Below are positions 1 through 10,584 of a DNA stretch of 64,000 nt, in pieces (position 1 is the stretch's first letter; every line of letters starts with the position of its first letter). A model generated the notes under the pieces. The model had not been told where the DNA came from and did not search any database. It saw nothing but the letters and a program-made list of their open reading frames with translations. The stretch comes from Thiothrix eikelboomii (GTDB lineage Bacteria > Pseudomonadota > Gammaproteobacteria > Thiotrichales > Thiotrichaceae). The position numbers were made by a program, and so were the translations under genes. The DNA lies in NCBI RefSeq assembly GCF_900167255.1, contig NZ_FUYB01000006.1:62001-126000 (forward strand). The letters run 5' to 3'.

Positions 1-1
1 A

Positions 2-883
<882 letters not shown>

Positions 884-905
884 TTGCACATACTAATAAC
901 ACGAT

Positions 906-939
906 ACGCCACGACTTGCGGTTAGAGTTCGTGGCGTTT
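906..939 (+). terminator. candidate terminator after lpd
   Basis: A 9-bp inverted repeat ACGCCACGA (906-914) / TCGTGGCGT (929-937) with a 14-base loop and a short TTT tail sits 20 bases after the lpd stop. The T-tract is weak, so it may only partly separate lpd from sucC. Confidence 0.5.
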
Positions 940-991
940 GTGCGAACAAGACCTACGACTCAAAGTGGGTTAGCAACTAAAGGAAATCAGG

Positions 992-2161
992 ATGAATTTA
1001 CACGAGTATCAAGCCAAGGCAGTCTTCCGCCAATATGGCCTGCCTGTGCCAAACAGCAAAGTCGCTACGACTGCTGCTGAAGCTGAAGAAGCCGCTAAGT
1101 CCTTAAGCACGCCTAAAGTCGTGGTCAAAGCGCAAGTGCATGCGGGTGGGCGTGGTAAAGCGGGTGGGGTTAAGTTATTTGATAATCCAGCTGAAGCAGG
1201 CAAATTTGCAGGCTCTTTACTCGGCACCAATTTGGTGACTTTCCAAACCGATGCCAATGGTCAACCGATCAATACTATTTTGGTTGAAGAAACCTGCAAT
1301 ATTGACCGTGAGCTGTATTTAGGTGCGGTGCTAGATCGTGCTAGCCGTCGCATGGTGATTATGGCCTCGACGGAAGGTGGGATGGAGATCGAGAAAGTTG
1401 CCCATGAGACACCTGAAAAAATCCTGAAAACTGCGATTAATCCTATTTGTGGCGTGATGCCTTATCAAGCCCGTGAATTGGCCTTTGGCTTAGGCTTAAA
1501 GGGCGATCAAATTAATCAATTCACTAAGCTCTTAGTCGGCTTTGGCAAAATGTTCAAAGAAAAAGACCTCGCTTTAGTTGAAGTCAACCCGCTGGTCGTC
1601 ACTAAAGAAGGCAATTTGTTGTGCTTAGACGGTAAAGTCAATGTCGATAGCAATGCGCTGTATCGCCAGCCTGAATTAGTCGCGATGCGTGACAAGTCTC
1701 AAGAAGATGCCCGCGAGATTGAAGCTTCTGAGTGGGATCTGAATTATGTCGCCCTTGAAGGCAATATCGGCTGCTTAGTGAATGGTGCGGGCTTGGCGAT
1801 GGCCACAATGGACATCATCAAATTGTCAGGTGGTCAACCCGCTAATTTCCTTGATGTGGGCGGTGGTGCTACGGCTGAGCGGGTGGCAGCGGCTTTCAAA
1901 ATCATTCTGTCTGACAGTGCAGTCAAAGGTATTCTGGTGAATATCTTCGGCGGGATCGTGCGTTGCGATCTGATCGCAGAAGGTATTATTCAAGCCGTAC
2001 AACAAGTGAATGTGACGGTTCCTGTGGTCGTGCGCTTGGAAGGGAATAATGCTGAAAAAGGGGCAGAACTGCTGAATAACAGTGGTTTGTCGGTGATTGC
2101 TGCCAATGATCTTGGCGATGCTGCTCGTAAAATCGTGGCTGCTGTAGGAGGTGCTGCATGA
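992..2161 (+). CDS. sucC: succinyl-CoA synthetase beta subunit
   Basis: ADP/GDP-forming succinate-CoA ligase subunit of the TCA cycle, 389 residues, the usual length. It begins with the ATP-grasp signature MNLHEYQAK and shows the glycine-rich nucleotide loop ([13 protein letters not shown]), the VEVNPLVV segment, and a C-terminal CoA-ligase domain with FLDVGGGA and [10 protein letters not shown]. The start has a good ribosome binding site (AAAGGAAA, about 7 bases upstream). Its last codons overlap sucD by ATGA, implying translational coupling and 1:1 subunit production. Confidence 0.98.
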   Translation: MNLHEYQAKAVFRQYGLPVPNSKVATTAAEAEEAAKSLSTPKVVVKAQVHAGGRGKAGGVKLFDNPAEAGKFAGSLLGTNLVTFQTDANGQPINTILVEETCNIDRELYLGAVLDRASRRMVIMASTEGGMEIEKVAHETPEKILKTAINPICGVMPYQARELAFGLGLKGDQINQFTKLLVGFGKMFKEKDLALVEVNPLVVTKEGNLLCLDGKVNVDSNALYRQPELVAMRDKSQEDAREIEASEWDLNYVALEGNIGCLVNGAGLAMATMDIIKLSGGQPANFLDVGGGATAERVAAAFKIILSDSAVKGILVNIFGGIVRCDLIAEGIIQAVQQVNVTVPVVVRLEGNNAEKGAELLNNSGLSVIAANDLGDAARKIVAAVGGAA

Positions 2162-3024
2162 GCGTATTGATTAATAAAGATACTAAAGTTTTATGCCAAG
2201 GCTTCACCGGTAAGCAAGGTACTTTCCATTCTGAGCAAGCGATTGCTTATGGCACGAAAATGGTCGGCGGTACATCGCCGGGTAAAGGCGGTAGTACGCA
2301 TTTAGGTTTACCCGTATTTAATACCATGCGTGATGCAGTGGATGCGACGCAAGCAGATGCCACGGTGATCTATGTTCCAGCTCCCTTTTGTAAAGACTCC
2401 ATCATTGAAGCTGCTGAGTCAGGTGTAAAACTGATCGTCTGTATCACTGAAGGTATTCCTGCTTTGGATATGCTTGAAGCGAAAATGATCGTAGATAGCT
2501 TAGGTGTGCGCTTAGTCGGTCCGAATTGCCCCGGTGTAATCACTCCGGGTGAATGCAAGATCGGTATTATGCCCGGTCATATTCATAAGCCGGGTAAGAT
2601 CGGTATTGTTTCTCGTTCAGGTACTTTGACTTATGAAGCGGTCAAGCAAACCAATGAATGGGGTCAAAGTACCTGTATTGGTATCGGTGGTGATCCGATT
2701 CCGGGTACGAGTTTTATTGATGCACTTAAATTGTTCCAAGCTGACCCACAAACTGAAGCTATTCTGATGTGTGGTGAGATTGGTGGCTCTGCAGAAGAAG
2801 AAGCGGCTGCTTTCATTAAAGACTATGTGACCAAACCCGTTGCTGCTTATATTGCTGGGGTGACTGCACCTAAAGGTAAGCGGATGGGGCATGCGGGCGC
2901 GATTATTGCGGGTGGCAAAGGCACGGCTAATGAGAAGTTTGCTGCCCTCGAAGCGGCTGGTGTCATTACCGTAAAATCTCCAGCTGAGTTGGGTAAAGGT
3001 ATTGCTGCCGCGTTGAGCAAATAA
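2158..3024 (+). CDS. sucD: succinyl-CoA synthetase alpha subunit
   Basis: Partner of sucC, 288 residues. The N-terminal CoA-binding Rossmann domain shows [10 protein letters not shown] and GGTSPGKGG; the phosphohistidine segment is [14 protein letters not shown] near residue 245, whose His is phosphorylated during catalysis in this family. [10 protein letters not shown] is also diagnostic. Starts inside the sucC stop codon (ATGA), and gltA follows after 28 bases with its own ribosome binding site, so all may be on one transcript. Confidence 0.98.
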   Translation: MSVLINKDTKVLCQGFTGKQGTFHSEQAIAYGTKMVGGTSPGKGGSTHLGLPVFNTMRDAVDATQADATVIYVPAPFCKDSIIEAAESGVKLIVCITEGIPALDMLEAKMIVDSLGVRLVGPNCPGVITPGECKIGIMPGHIHKPGKIGIVSRSGTLTYEAVKQTNEWGQSTCIGIGGDPIPGTSFIDALKLFQADPQTEAILMCGEIGGSAEEEAAAFIKDYVTKPVAAYIAGVTAPKGKRMGHAGAIIAGGKGTANEKFAALEAAGVITVKSPAELGKGIAAALSK

Positions 3025-3052
3025 CCCCGATCCACCCGATACTTGGAGTACC

Positions 3053-4360
3053 ATGATGACGAAACATACCGTTACACTGACTGACAACTTGACGGGTAAG
3101 CAAGTCGAGCTGGATGTATTGAGTCCAACGATGGGTACTAAAACCATCGACATTCGTAAGCTGACTAAAGAGCTGAATCTATTCACTTATGATCCAGGTT
3201 ATCTGGCGACTGCAAGTTGTTCGAGTGCGATTACTTATCTCGATGGTGACAAGGGTGAGCTGCTGTACCGTGGCTACCCGATTGAACAATTGGCTGAGCA
3301 TAGTACCTTCTTAGAAGTGTGCTATTTGCTGTTAAAAGGTGAATTGCCGACTCAAGCCCAAAAGGAAGAGTTTGAATTTATCATCACTCGCCATTCGATG
3401 CTGCATGATCAAATGCAATTCTTCTATCGTGGTTTCCGGCGTGATGCGCATCCGATGGCAACAATGGTGGGTGTAGTCGGTGCTTTATCGGCTTTCTATC
3501 ATGAAGACCTGAATATTCATGATCCGATTCAGCGTGAGCGTTGTGCACATCGGTTAATCGCCAAAATGCCAACAATTGCTGCTTGGAGTTTCCGCTATTC
3601 ACGCGGTCTGCCGTTCATGTATCCACTGAATAAACTTGGTTATGCGGACAATTTCTTGCGGATGATGTTTGCTGTACCGACTGAAGACTATGAGGTGGAT
3701 CCTCTCTTAGCGAAAGCCTTGGATGTCATTCTGATTCTGCACGCTGACCATGAGCAAAATGCCTCAACCTCAACCGTGCGGTTAGCAGGTAGCTCAGAGG
3801 CAAATCCTTATGCAGCGACCGCAGCAGGGATTGCTTCTTTATGGGGACCTGCCCACGGTGGAGCGAATGAAGCCGTTATCAATATGCTGCGTGAAATCGA
3901 AAAATCCGATCAACCGCTGTCACATTGGGTGGCGCGTGCTAAAGATAAGAATGACCGTTTCCGTTTAATGGGTTTTGGTCATCGTGTTTATAAGAACTAT
4001 GACCCACGTGCGAAGATTATCCGCAAATTGGCTAACGAAATTCTGGATAAATTGCCACCGGGTAATCCTAACCAGAAGTTATTCGATATCGCACGTGAAT
4101 TAGAGCAAATCGCTTTAAGTGATGAGTTCTTTAAAGAGCGTGGCTTATATCCCAATGTTGACTTCTACTCAGGTGTGATCTTCCTGAGCATGGGGATTCC
4201 AGTCACGATGTTCACCGTAATGTTCGCTTTGGCACGGACGGTTGGCTGGATTTCTCAGTGGAATGAAATGATGGGTGATGAAGAATCACGTATTGGCCGC
4301 CCCCGTCAGCTCTATGTCGGTTCGCCGCGTCGTGATTATGTGCCAGTGGCTAAACGGTAA
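3053..4360 (+). CDS. gltA: citrate synthase, type I hexameric-like
   Basis: Condenses oxaloacetate and acetyl-CoA to citrate. 435 residues, the length of the NADH-sensitive Gram-negative enzyme. Catalytic signatures are visible: [37 protein letters not shown] and the Asp-containing VDFYSGVI. Two ATG codons are adjacent (3053 and 3056); the GGAG at 3043-3046 is better spaced for the second, so the protein may begin one residue later. Lies between sucCD and acnB in the same orientation. Confidence 0.97.
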   Translation: MMTKHTVTLTDNLTGKQVELDVLSPTMGTKTIDIRKLTKELNLFTYDPGYLATASCSSAITYLDGDKGELLYRGYPIEQLAEHSTFLEVCYLLLKGELPTQAQKEEFEFIITRHSMLHDQMQFFYRGFRRDAHPMATMVGVVGALSAFYHEDLNIHDPIQRERCAHRLIAKMPTIAAWSFRYSRGLPFMYPLNKLGYADNFLRMMFAVPTEDYEVDPLLAKALDVILILHADHEQNASTSTVRLAGSSEANPYAATAAGIASLWGPAHGGANEAVINMLREIEKSDQPLSHWVARAKDKNDRFRLMGFGHRVYKNYDPRAKIIRKLANEILDKLPPGNPNQKLFDIARELEQIALSDEFFKERGLYPNVDFYSGVIFLSMGIPVTMFTVMFALARTVGWISQWNEMMGDEESRIGRPRQLYVGSPRRDYVPVAKR

Positions 4361-4393
4361 TTCAAAGAATTGTGTTTGAGGAGATAAGATCTC

Positions 4394-6973
4394 ATGTTAG
4401 AAGCCTATCGTAACCATGTGAACGAGCGTGCTGCTGAGGGGATACCCCCTAAAGCTTTAGACGCCTCACAAACCGCAGCTTTAGTGGAGCTGTTAAAAAA
4501 TCCACCTGCAGGCGAAGCAGCCTTTTTAGTGGATTTATTAGAAAATCGTGTACCCGCTGGAGTTGACGAAGCAGCTTATGTGAAAGCTGCTTTCTTAGCA
4601 GACTTGGCCAGTGGCAAAACTCAATCTACGCTCATCAGCTCAGTACGTGCTGTTGAACTATTAGGGATGATGCTAGGGGGCTATAACGTCCAACCGCTGA
4701 TTGCAGCTTTAGATCATCCAGAGACAGCGGCAGCAGCAGCTAAGGCTTTGTCACAAACTTTGTTGATGTTTGATGCTTTCCATGATGTGGCGGATAAGGC
4801 CAAAGCAGGCAATGCTGCTGCTCAGCAAGTGATGGATTCTTGGGCGGCCGGTGAGTGGTTTACTTCCCGCCCGCCATTAGCTGAAAAAATCACGGTGACT
4901 GTGTTCAAAGTCCCCGGTGAAACCAATACCGATGATTTATCTCCAGCCCCAGATGCTTGGTCGCGCCCAGATATTCCTTTGCATGCCAATGCGATGCTAA
5001 AAATGGCTCGGGATGGTATTGAACCCGTTAATAATGGTTCAGTAGGACCATTGAAGCAAATCGAAGCGATGAAAGCAAAAGGTTTCCCCGTCGCTTATGT
5101 CGGTGATGTGGTCGGGACAGGGTCTTCACGTAAATCAGCGACTAACTCGGTTTTGTGGTTCTTCGGTGATGATATGCCGGGGATTCCGAATAAGCGTACT
5201 GGTGGCTATTGCTTCGGTAGCAAAATCGCACCAATTTTCTTCAATACGATGGAAGATGCGGGCGCTCTGCCGATCGAAATGGATGTCGCCAAGATGGAAA
5301 TGGGCGATGTGATTGATGTTTACCCGTATGAAGGTGTGGTTAAGCGTCATGATACGGATGAAGTCATTTCCACCTTTGAATTGAAAACCCCCGTGTTGAT
5401 GGATGAAGTTCGTGCAGGTGGCCGGATCAATTTAATCGTCGGGCGTGGTTTAACCAATAAAGCGCGTGAAGCTTTAGGTCTAGGTGCATCTGAGCTATTC
5501 CGCTCTCCAGAGCAACCTGCTGATACGGGTAAAGGTTATACCTTAGCGCAGAAAATGGTGGGTAAGGCCTGTAACTTAGCAGGTGTACGCCCCGGTGCTT
5601 ATTGCGAACCGAAGATGACGACTGTGGGTTCGCAAGATACCACCGGCCCGATGACTCGTGACGAGCTGAAAGACTTGGCTTGCTTAGGTTTCTCAGCGGA
5701 TCTGGTGATGCAGTCCTTCTGCCATACGGCGGCTTATCCTAAGCCTGTGGATGTCGTGACGCATCATACGCTGCCTGATTTCATTATGACTCGTGGTGGT
5801 GTGTCTTTACGCCCCGGTGATGGTGTAATCCACTCATGGTTGAACCGGATGTTGCTGCCCGATACGGTCGGGACAGGTGGTGATTCGCATACGCGCTTCC
5901 CAATTGGTATTTCTTTCCCTGCCGGTTCTGGCTTAGTGGCTTTTGCGGCTGCAACTGGGGTGATGCCACTGGATATGCCCGAGTCGGTCTTAGTCCGGTT
6001 CAAAGGTACTCGCCAACCCGGTATTACGTTGCGTGATTTAGTCCATGCGATTCCTTACTATGCGATTCAAGCCGGTCTGTTAACGGTTGAAAAGAAAGGT
6101 AAGAAAAACGTATTCAATGGTCGTATCGTTGAAATCGAAGGTTTGGACGATTTAACCGTTGAACAAGCCTTTGAATTATCCGATGCCTCTGCGGAGCGTT
6201 CTGCAGCGGGTTGTACGATTGCTTTGTCTGAAGCTTCAGTGGCTGAATACTTACGCTCGAATATCGTGATGCTGAAGTGGATGCTTTCAGAAGGTTATGG
6301 CGATGAGCGCACGATTAATCGACGTATTCAAGGGATGGAAGAGTGGTTAGCTAATCCAAGCTTGATGCGGGCGGATGCGGATGCTGAATACGCGGCTGTG
6401 ATCGAAATTGATATGTCGGAAATTAAAGAGCCTATTCTCTGCGCTCCAAATGACCCAGACGATGCACGCCTACTGTCTGCGGTTCAAGGTGATGCGATTC
6501 AAGAGGTCTTCATTGGTTCGTGCATGACGAATATTGGCCATTTCCGGGCAGCAGGTAAGTTACTGAACAAAGTGGATGGGATTCCAACTCGTCTATGGAT
6601 TGCTCCCCCGACCAAGATGGATGAACATCAGTTGATGGAAGAGGGCTATTACAATGTCTATGGGCGGGCAGGTGCACGCACTGAGATGCCGGGCTGTTCA
6701 CTGTGTATGGGTAACCAAGCACGGATCGCGCCGGGGAGTACTGCTGTCTCGACATCAACCCGCAACTTCCCGAATCGTTTAGGCACTGGCTCAAATGTTT
6801 ACTTAGCTTCCGCTGAGTTAGCATCGGTGGCAGCTATTATGGGTAAATTACCCACCGTCGCAGAGTATATGGAATACGCAAAAACTATCGACAGCATGGC
6901 GAGCGATATTTACCGTTACTTGAACTTTGATCAAATGCCAGAGTATGTGAAAGCAGCGGATAAAGCAGCTTAA
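4394..6973 (+). CDS. acnB: aconitate hydratase B
   Basis: Bifunctional aconitase / 2-methylisocitrate dehydratase, 859 residues as in E. coli AcnB. Domain order is the AcnB type: N-terminal HEAT-like domain (1-160), swivel domain (residues ~165-380), then the catalytic [4Fe-4S] domains. Cluster ligands are Cys710 (GSCMTN) and Cys768/Cys771 (GCSLC). Substrate-site segments [13 protein letters not shown] and the [12 protein letters not shown] motif are intact. It sits 34 bases after gltA and is followed by a strong terminator, closing the TCA block; citrate made by GltA is its substrate. Confidence 0.98.
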   Translation: MLEAYRNHVNERAAEGIPPKALDASQTAALVELLKNPPAGEAAFLVDLLENRVPAGVDEAAYVKAAFLADLASGKTQSTLISSVRAVELLGMMLGGYNVQPLIAALDHPETAAAAAKALSQTLLMFDAFHDVADKAKAGNAAAQQVMDSWAAGEWFTSRPPLAEKITVTVFKVPGETNTDDLSPAPDAWSRPDIPLHANAMLKMARDGIEPVNNGSVGPLKQIEAMKAKGFPVAYVGDVVGTGSSRKSATNSVLWFFGDDMPGIPNKRTGGYCFGSKIAPIFFNTMEDAGALPIEMDVAKMEMGDVIDVYPYEGVVKRHDTDEVISTFELKTPVLMDEVRAGGRINLIVGRGLTNKAREALGLGASELFRSPEQPADTGKGYTLAQKMVGKACNLAGVRPGAYCEPKMTTVGSQDTTGPMTRDELKDLACLGFSADLVMQSFCHTAAYPKPVDVVTHHTLPDFIMTRGGVSLRPGDGVIHSWLNRMLLPDTVGTGGDSHTRFPIGISFPAGSGLVAFAAATGVMPLDMPESVLVRFKGTRQPGITLRDLVHAIPYYAIQAGLLTVEKKGKKNVFNGRIVEIEGLDDLTVEQAFELSDASAERSAAGCTIALSEASVAEYLRSNIVMLKWMLSEGYGDERTINRRIQGMEEWLANPSLMRADADAEYAAVIEIDMSEIKEPILCAPNDPDDARLLSAVQGDAIQEVFIGSCMTNIGHFRAAGKLLNKVDGIPTRLWIAPPTKMDEHQLMEEGYYNVYGRAGARTEMPGCSLCMGNQARIAPGSTAVSTSTRNFPNRLGTGSNVYLASAELASVAAIMGKLPTVAEYMEYAKTIDSMASDIYRYLNFDQMPEYVKAADKAA

Positions 6974-7001
6974 GCTAGTGCTTTAAAACTTGATTAAGAA
7001 G

Positions 7002-7026
7002 AAGCCCCGCATTGCGGGGCTTTTTA
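7002..7026 (+). terminator. rho-independent terminator of TCA block
   Basis: Perfect 9-bp stem AAGCCCCGC / GCGGGGCTT (7002-7010 and 7014-7022) with a three-base loop, followed by a T-tract. It lies 28 bases after acnB. Confidence 0.95.
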
Positions 7027-7163
7027 TTGATTTTAAAATGATCAATAAACTACAATAGTTGTGTCCTCAGCTTTTGTTGAGTTGACAAACACCCTGCTAT
7101 CATAATTTGTGGTCTTGATGAGTCTAGTCACTTGGCAGAGGCCAGTGGCATGGTCATTGGGAT

Positions 7164-7373
7164 ATGACGTCAGAATATACCCCTTTCTTTTTTGAGAAAT
7201 TATTTTCATACTCTAGAGCAAAAATATTTTACGGTGGTCATAGTAAAGACCAAGGGGATGAAATGACTTTGGGAACTCTCCCCATTAAAGTAGGTGAGTA
7301 TTTTACTGTATTTGATAAAGATGGTGAATGGAATTATCAGATTAAAAGTATTCACTCTTATACTAGTGAGTAA
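7164..7373 (+). CDS. small hypothetical protein
   Basis: A 69-residue reading frame I do not recognise. It has an aromatic-rich N-terminus (FFFEKLFSYSRAKIFYGG) and a C-terminal half (from Met33, MTLGTLPIKVGEYFTVF onward) that looks like a small beta-rich domain. No convincing ribosome binding site precedes 7164, so translation could start at Met33 (position 7260). It stands alone between the acnB terminator and the converging toxin gene, in AT-richer DNA than its neighbours. It may be a gene remnant. Confidence 0.35.
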   Translation: MTSEYTPFFFEKLFSYSRAKIFYGGHSKDQGDEMTLGTLPIKVGEYFTVFDKDGEWNYQIKSIHSYTSE

Positions 7374-7409
7374 TTAACCCATAAATAAGGTTATTTACAA
7401 AAAACAGCC

Positions 7410-7811
7410 TTATATCCAACTCTCGGATTTCAATCGTTCAATCCGTCCAAAGTGCCTCAAGTTATTTGTAACTAGAATAAAGTCGTTGGCAATCGCTATT
7501 CCTGCAATCTCCAAATCAGCCAAAGCTAAGGGAGTACCTTGTTTTTCCAATTCTGCGCGTAGTCTCCCGCAGGCATAAGCGGCCTTTGCATTAAAGCCAA
7601 TAATATTCACAGCGGGTAATAGAACTTCTTCTAACATCTTTAAGTGGTAGTCAGGGCGTTGGCTCTTCATTGCGCCATAGACAATTTCAGAAATCGTAAT
7701 TGTTGAAACGAATTGCTGTTCTTGAGGAATACTTGCTAAGCGAGTGAGTAAGCTGGGTGACGGGCGGGGTTTTACAATATTAGTTAATATGTCCGTGTCA
7801 AAGAGATACAT
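7410..7811 (-). CDS. VapC/FitB-like PIN-domain toxin
   Basis: Predicted endoribonuclease toxin of a type II toxin-antitoxin pair, 133 residues from the Met at 7811. PIN-domain acidic residues are present: Asp5 and Asp7 in FDTDILTN, Glu42 in TISEIVYG, Asp99 in LALADLEIAGIA, followed by LVTNNLRHF. An upstream in-frame ATG at 7826 would add five residues; the chosen start matches the usual M-x-x-x-DT N-terminus. The start overlaps the end of the antitoxin gene by 14 bases, the normal arrangement in which antitoxin translation feeds toxin translation. RNA target cannot be read from sequence. Confidence 0.88.
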   Translation of the reverse strand: MYLFDTDILTNIVKPRPSPSLLTRLASIPQEQQFVSTITISEIVYGAMKSQRPDYHLKMLEEVLLPAVNIIGFNAKAAYACGRLRAELEKQGTPLALADLEIAGIAIANDFILVTNNLRHFGRIERLKSESWI

Positions 7812-8082
7812 CGCGCCCCATGTCACCTTGGTTTCTCAAGTTGTTTAAGTTTTCTAGATGTTCCGCTACTTCCTCAAAGCCTAACCATTGTGTGGCAATG
7901 GAGGCCAAACCTTTACGCTCTTCGCGCTGCTCTAACCACTGTAAATCCTCCAAGCTCACAATGGCCGCTACTGGCTTATCACGGCGCGTTAAAACAAAGC
8001 GTTTTTGTGAGTGTTGGCTTTTAGCAATAAGCTCAGATATATGGCTTTTGGCCTCGGCAATAGAGACGGGGATTGCATTCAT
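7798..8082 (-). CDS. Phd/YefM-family antitoxin
   Basis: 94-residue antitoxin for the downstream PIN toxin. The N-terminal ~60 residues have the Phd/YefM DNA-binding fold pattern (IAEAKSHISELI, VLTRRDKPVAAIVSLEDLQWLEQ); the C-terminal 30 residues are the probable toxin-neutralising segment. The ribosome binding site GGGAG is immediately upstream, directly abutting a perfect palindrome, so the protein probably represses its own promoter together with the toxin. First gene of a two-gene operon. Confidence 0.88.
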   Translation of the reverse strand: MNAIPVSIAEAKSHISELIAKSQHSQKRFVLTRRDKPVAAIVSLEDLQWLEQREERKGLASIATQWLGFEEVAEHLENLNNLRNQGDMGRDVSL

Positions 8083-8091
8083 AGTGATCTC

Positions 8092-8132
8092 CCATAATAG
8101 CTATTATGGTCATAATAACCATAATAGCTATT
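8092..8132. promoter_or_regulatory. palindromic operator of the toxin-antitoxin operon
   Basis: A perfect 18-bp palindrome, CCATAATAGCTATTATGG, occupies 8092-8109, ten bases before the antitoxin start. A second copy of its first 14 bases (CCATAATAGCTATT) lies at 8119-8132, 27 bases away, and the two are also linked by the inverted repeat ATTATGGT (8103-8110) / ACCATAAT (8118-8125). Tandem sites suit cooperative binding of antitoxin dimers or the toxin-antitoxin complex. The binding role is inferred from position. Confidence 0.7.
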
Positions 8133-8303
8133 GATTGCAATGCTTAGGGAGCAGACGAGATATCCGCTTTAGTCTATGATGAAACAATGGGAATATTTTG
8201 ACTTGAATCCCATGCTTTACTCAACAATGAGCTAGAGAAATCATAGGCGATATATTCAAGCTTATACATAGGCTCAATCTTAGAATAAGTTAAGGAGTTG
8301 ATC

Positions 8304-8531
8304 ATGAACAATCAAACCCGCCAGCCCGCTACCCGTGCTGAATTAGAAGCTCTTGAAACAGAGCTAGTCAAACGTGAACAGAAATTAGTCGCTGATCTAC
8401 AAGGAACTCATGATAAAGACTTGGAAGAGCAGGCGATTGAGCGGCAAACCGATGAAGTTTGGGATGCTTTATTGATTCAGACGCGCAATGAGTTGGCGGA
8501 AGTACGGGCGGCTTTGCTGCGGCTTCAATGA
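8304..8531 (+). CDS. DksA/TraR-like coiled-coil protein without zinc finger
   Basis: 75 residues, almost wholly helical and highly charged. The segment EEQAIERQTDEVWDAL followed by a second helix ending AALLRLQ matches the coiled-coil half of small DksA/TraR-type proteins, which normally continue into GTYG-x-C-x-x-C and a C4 zinc finger. That part is missing: a stop follows directly and no zinc-finger coding is visible in the other frames downstream. The ATG at 8304 has AAGGAG seven bases upstream; a TTG two codons earlier overlaps that site and is rejected. It is either a truncated gene or a stand-alone variant; a role at RNA polymerase is speculative. Confidence 0.55.
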   Translation: MNNQTRQPATRAELEALETELVKREQKLVADLQGTHDKDLEEQAIERQTDEVWDALLIQTRNELAEVRAALLRLQ

Positions 8532-8549
8532 AAATGCATGCTGTTATAA

Positions 8550-8639
8550 CCAATCACGGTTGCGGTCGAAGCCATTTACGAGCGTGTGGACAATGCTGAT
8601 ATGCGTATGTTTTGGGCGGAAGCAACCGCCAAACTGTAG
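8550..8639 (+). pseudogene. possible 29-codon gene remnant
   Basis: An open stretch without start codon reads PITVAVEAIYERVDNADM and then ends in AEATAKL before a TAG stop. Composition is protein-like, yet there is no initiation site and no recognisable family. Read it as a possible C-terminal fragment of a lost gene; this is weak evidence. Confidence 0.2.
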
Positions 8640-8677
8640 GACTAGGAAGCGTTCCTAATTCACCAATGTTGCTTTTG

Positions 8678-9388
8678 TTACCCTTGGATATGCCCGCTGC
8701 GTATCGCAATGCGAATTGCCTCGGCGGTTGTCGCAACGCCCAGCCGTCGTCGTGCGTTTCTTAGGTGATTTTCCACAGTACGCACAGACAAGCCCAAGGC
8801 TTCAGCAATCGCCGATTGCCGCCAGCCAGCAGCCGTCCAAACCAGCATTTCTTTTTCTCGCTTGGAAAGATAGCCGACTGCGGCATCTTCGGGAGGAGCT
8901 AACAATTTACGCACAGTAAAAAAAGCGGTATTAGCCAGAAAGGTTAACGCTAGCCTAGTTGCTGCCGTTGTTGAAATACTCGTGCCTCCAAAGCTCATCG
9001 CGCCTTGTAGCCCTGTTCGTCCAAAGATGGGAACTTGTAGACCATGTACACCCGAACCACGAGGTTTGGCAACAATGCGATACAACTCACCTTGAGATAC
9101 CATCGTTTTAGTCCAGAAAAAAGGCTCATCATGTTGGGCGATATGTTGGGTCGCAGGACAATGGCGCATGTAGGTCACTGCATCCAGTGAACCATTGTCC
9201 TCGAACCATGCTCCTTCCATCCAATAGATATGCTCCACAAGCCCATCTAGGCTGGCACTTGTAGAAAATAATACAAAGCGATCATAGCCTAATCTTTGAG
9301 CAAATTCTCTGAGGTGATGCTGTACCTCAGTCAAACACTTGCTGTTTTCAACAGCAAGTGCAATCTCTAATACTTGCTCCGTTGGCAT
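8678..9388 (-). CDS. LuxR-type regulator with autoinducer-binding-like domain
   Basis: 236 residues: an N-terminal domain resembling the LuxR acyl-homoserine-lactone fold (residues 1-160) and a C-terminal LuxR helix-turn-helix (about 172-230: LSKREKEMLVWTAAGWRQSAIAEALGL). In the ligand pocket the Asp-Pro pair usual before ...PFFW is replaced (RHCPATQH), so binding of a classical homoserine lactone is doubtful. No luxI-type synthase is in the window, making this a LuxR solo. The gene starts only four bases after hchA ends, so both are likely co-transcribed and the regulator may control the pair. Confidence 0.85.
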   Translation of the reverse strand: MPTEQVLEIALAVENSKCLTEVQHHLREFAQRLGYDRFVLFSTSASLDGLVEHIYWMEGAWFEDNGSLDAVTYMRHCPATQHIAQHDEPFFWTKTMVSQGELYRIVAKPRGSGVHGLQVPIFGRTGLQGAMSFGGTSISTTAATRLALTFLANTAFFTVRKLLAPPEDAAVGYLSKREKEMLVWTAAGWRQSAIAEALGLSVRTVENHLRNARRRLGVATTAEAIRIAIRSGHIQG

Positions 9389-9392
9389 TTCG

Positions 9393-10256
9393 TTAAGACG
9401 CGGCTAGGCCTGCCAATAAGGTTGTTGCAGCCAATATGCCAAGCGCATTGCCCGCCAGAGGACTGTCGCCTGTCAGTAAATTTCGATCACGATGCACCCT
9501 ACCGGAAATACCTTCATTAAGAATCTCAAAACCATTTGCGGTGAGCTGCTCGGCATATTTCCAAGTTAAATGACCGGGCATATACCCAATATCTGGCGTT
9601 TGTGCATCTAAGGCATCTGGGAATGCACAAATTTTATAGCCAGTAAAGCGAGAATCCTTACCGACTGCCAGCAAAGCGGCTGGGCCGTGGCACAGTGAGA
9701 TAATAAATTTATTGTGATCCATAGCCCACCCCAGTGCCGCTTGCATATCGGGACTAAATGGCAAACCAATCAACGCACCATGACCACCGGGAATAAATAG
9801 GGCAATATAATCAGAGTCATCGCCTAATGATTGCTCAATAACATCAGCCAATTTAAGCGGGCTTTTAAATTGCGCACGGTGTTTTGAGAAAAAATCGGTG
9901 ATGTTCTCATCCTCACGTGGCATTGCCCAATGCTCAAACTTCACGGGATTTCCAGAAAGGGTAGCAATATCAAAAGTAAAGCCAGCTTTATCTAAATGAT
10001 ACATAGGTAACAAGGTTTCTATCGGGTGATTACCTGTAGAAAACATCGTACCGTTTTGCATTAACAGATAACGTTCATCTGCTGCTACCACCAAAATCTT
10101 CCAACGTTTACCGGCATAGGGGGTCGGATAATTTGCACCACTAAGATCAGATTTGGGCGAAGTAAATTGGCTTAGCGAGTAAGGGGAGGGGAAAAATGCA
10201 TTATCCTCCGCATAGTCTGGGGTAGGCTGTTTATCCTCAGAATGCATATTGGTCAT
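9393..10256 (-). CDS. hchA: glyoxalase III / Hsp31-type DJ-1 family protein
   Basis: 287 residues, close to E. coli Hsp31 (283). Members convert methylglyoxal to lactate without glutathione and act as holding chaperones/deglycases. The nucleophile elbow SLCHGPAAL (Cys189-His190) and the conserved Glu80 in [10 protein letters not shown] are intact, as are the FIPGGHGA oxyanion region and the CAFPDALD segment. The Met at 10256 is preceded by GGAG at suitable spacing, which favours it over the Met five codons upstream. First gene of a pair with the LuxR-type regulator. Confidence 0.93.
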   Translation of the reverse strand: MTNMHSEDKQPTPDYAEDNAFFPSPYSLSQFTSPKSDLSGANYPTPYAGKRWKILVVAADERYLLMQNGTMFSTGNHPIETLLPMYHLDKAGFTFDIATLSGNPVKFEHWAMPREDENITDFFSKHRAQFKSPLKLADVIEQSLGDDSDYIALFIPGGHGALIGLPFSPDMQAALGWAMDHNKFIISLCHGPAALLAVGKDSRFTGYKICAFPDALDAQTPDIGYMPGHLTWKYAEQLTANGFEILNEGISGRVHRDRNLLTGDSPLAGNALGILAATTLLAGLAAS

Positions 10257-10584
10257 AATGAACTCCGTCATGGGTTAAAATATTCACAGCCATCATAGTC
10301 CAGCAGGGTTTTATTGAGAATAAGGGTTTTCCCTCAATGTTTACGCTGAATTAATGGAGAAACCAATACTGATCTAGCTCAGTAATCCTTGAAGAGTGTG
10401 TCAGTGGGCTGGGAAATGCTCAGTCTCCAGCGCTCGATGAATGAGGAATCCCCTGACTTTAGTCGGAGGAGGATGTCAAGTAGGAATGTCCATTATTCTT
10501 GGGGAGGATCAAGTCTGCTAAACCCCTCATTCATAAACAGCATCAAGTGTAAGGATTCCTGATGCTGAGTAATAATTTACCCCA
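10257..10584. other. 328-bp gene-free stretch with IS-end relic
   Basis: No coding frame is supported here. It holds the upstream region of hchA, an IS200/IS605-type hairpin relic (entered separately) inside a long inverted repeat ATGAATGAGG (10437-10446) / CCTCATTCAT (10525-10534), and another inverted repeat CAGCATCA (10538-10545) / TGATGCTG (10560-10567) just after the 10585-11121 gene that may act as its transcription end, though it lacks a T-tract. Confidence 0.6.
10437..10534 (+). mobile_element. solo IS200/IS605-like end (relic)
   Basis: The segment GGAATCCCCTGAC (from 10445), TTTA loop, GTCGGAGGAGGATGTCAAG (to about 10481) has the form of the right-end/omega-RNA hairpin of IS200/IS605 (tnpB) elements: GGAATCCCC, a hairpin, then GGGGAGGATGTCAA. 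A degenerate second copy of the tail, GGGGAGGATCAAG, follows at 10501-10513. No tnpA or tnpB coding remains. The enclosing 10-bp inverted repeat marks 10437-10534. Recognition is from memory of the consensus; the element would be a decayed remnant or a palindrome-associated short element. Confidence 0.45.

Noticed and set aside
1009-1257. Antisense open frame inside sucC, and many like it opposite gltA, acnB, metF, xthA and others
   Set aside because: These lie opposite well-recognised genes, have no ribosome binding sites and no family features; they are shadows of codon bias.
7082-7106. TTGACA followed by TATCATAAT, a possible promoter for the 69-residue hypothetical gene
   Set aside because: Spacing between TTGACA and the best -10 candidate is about 13 bases or falls on a poor hexamer; not strong enough to annotate.
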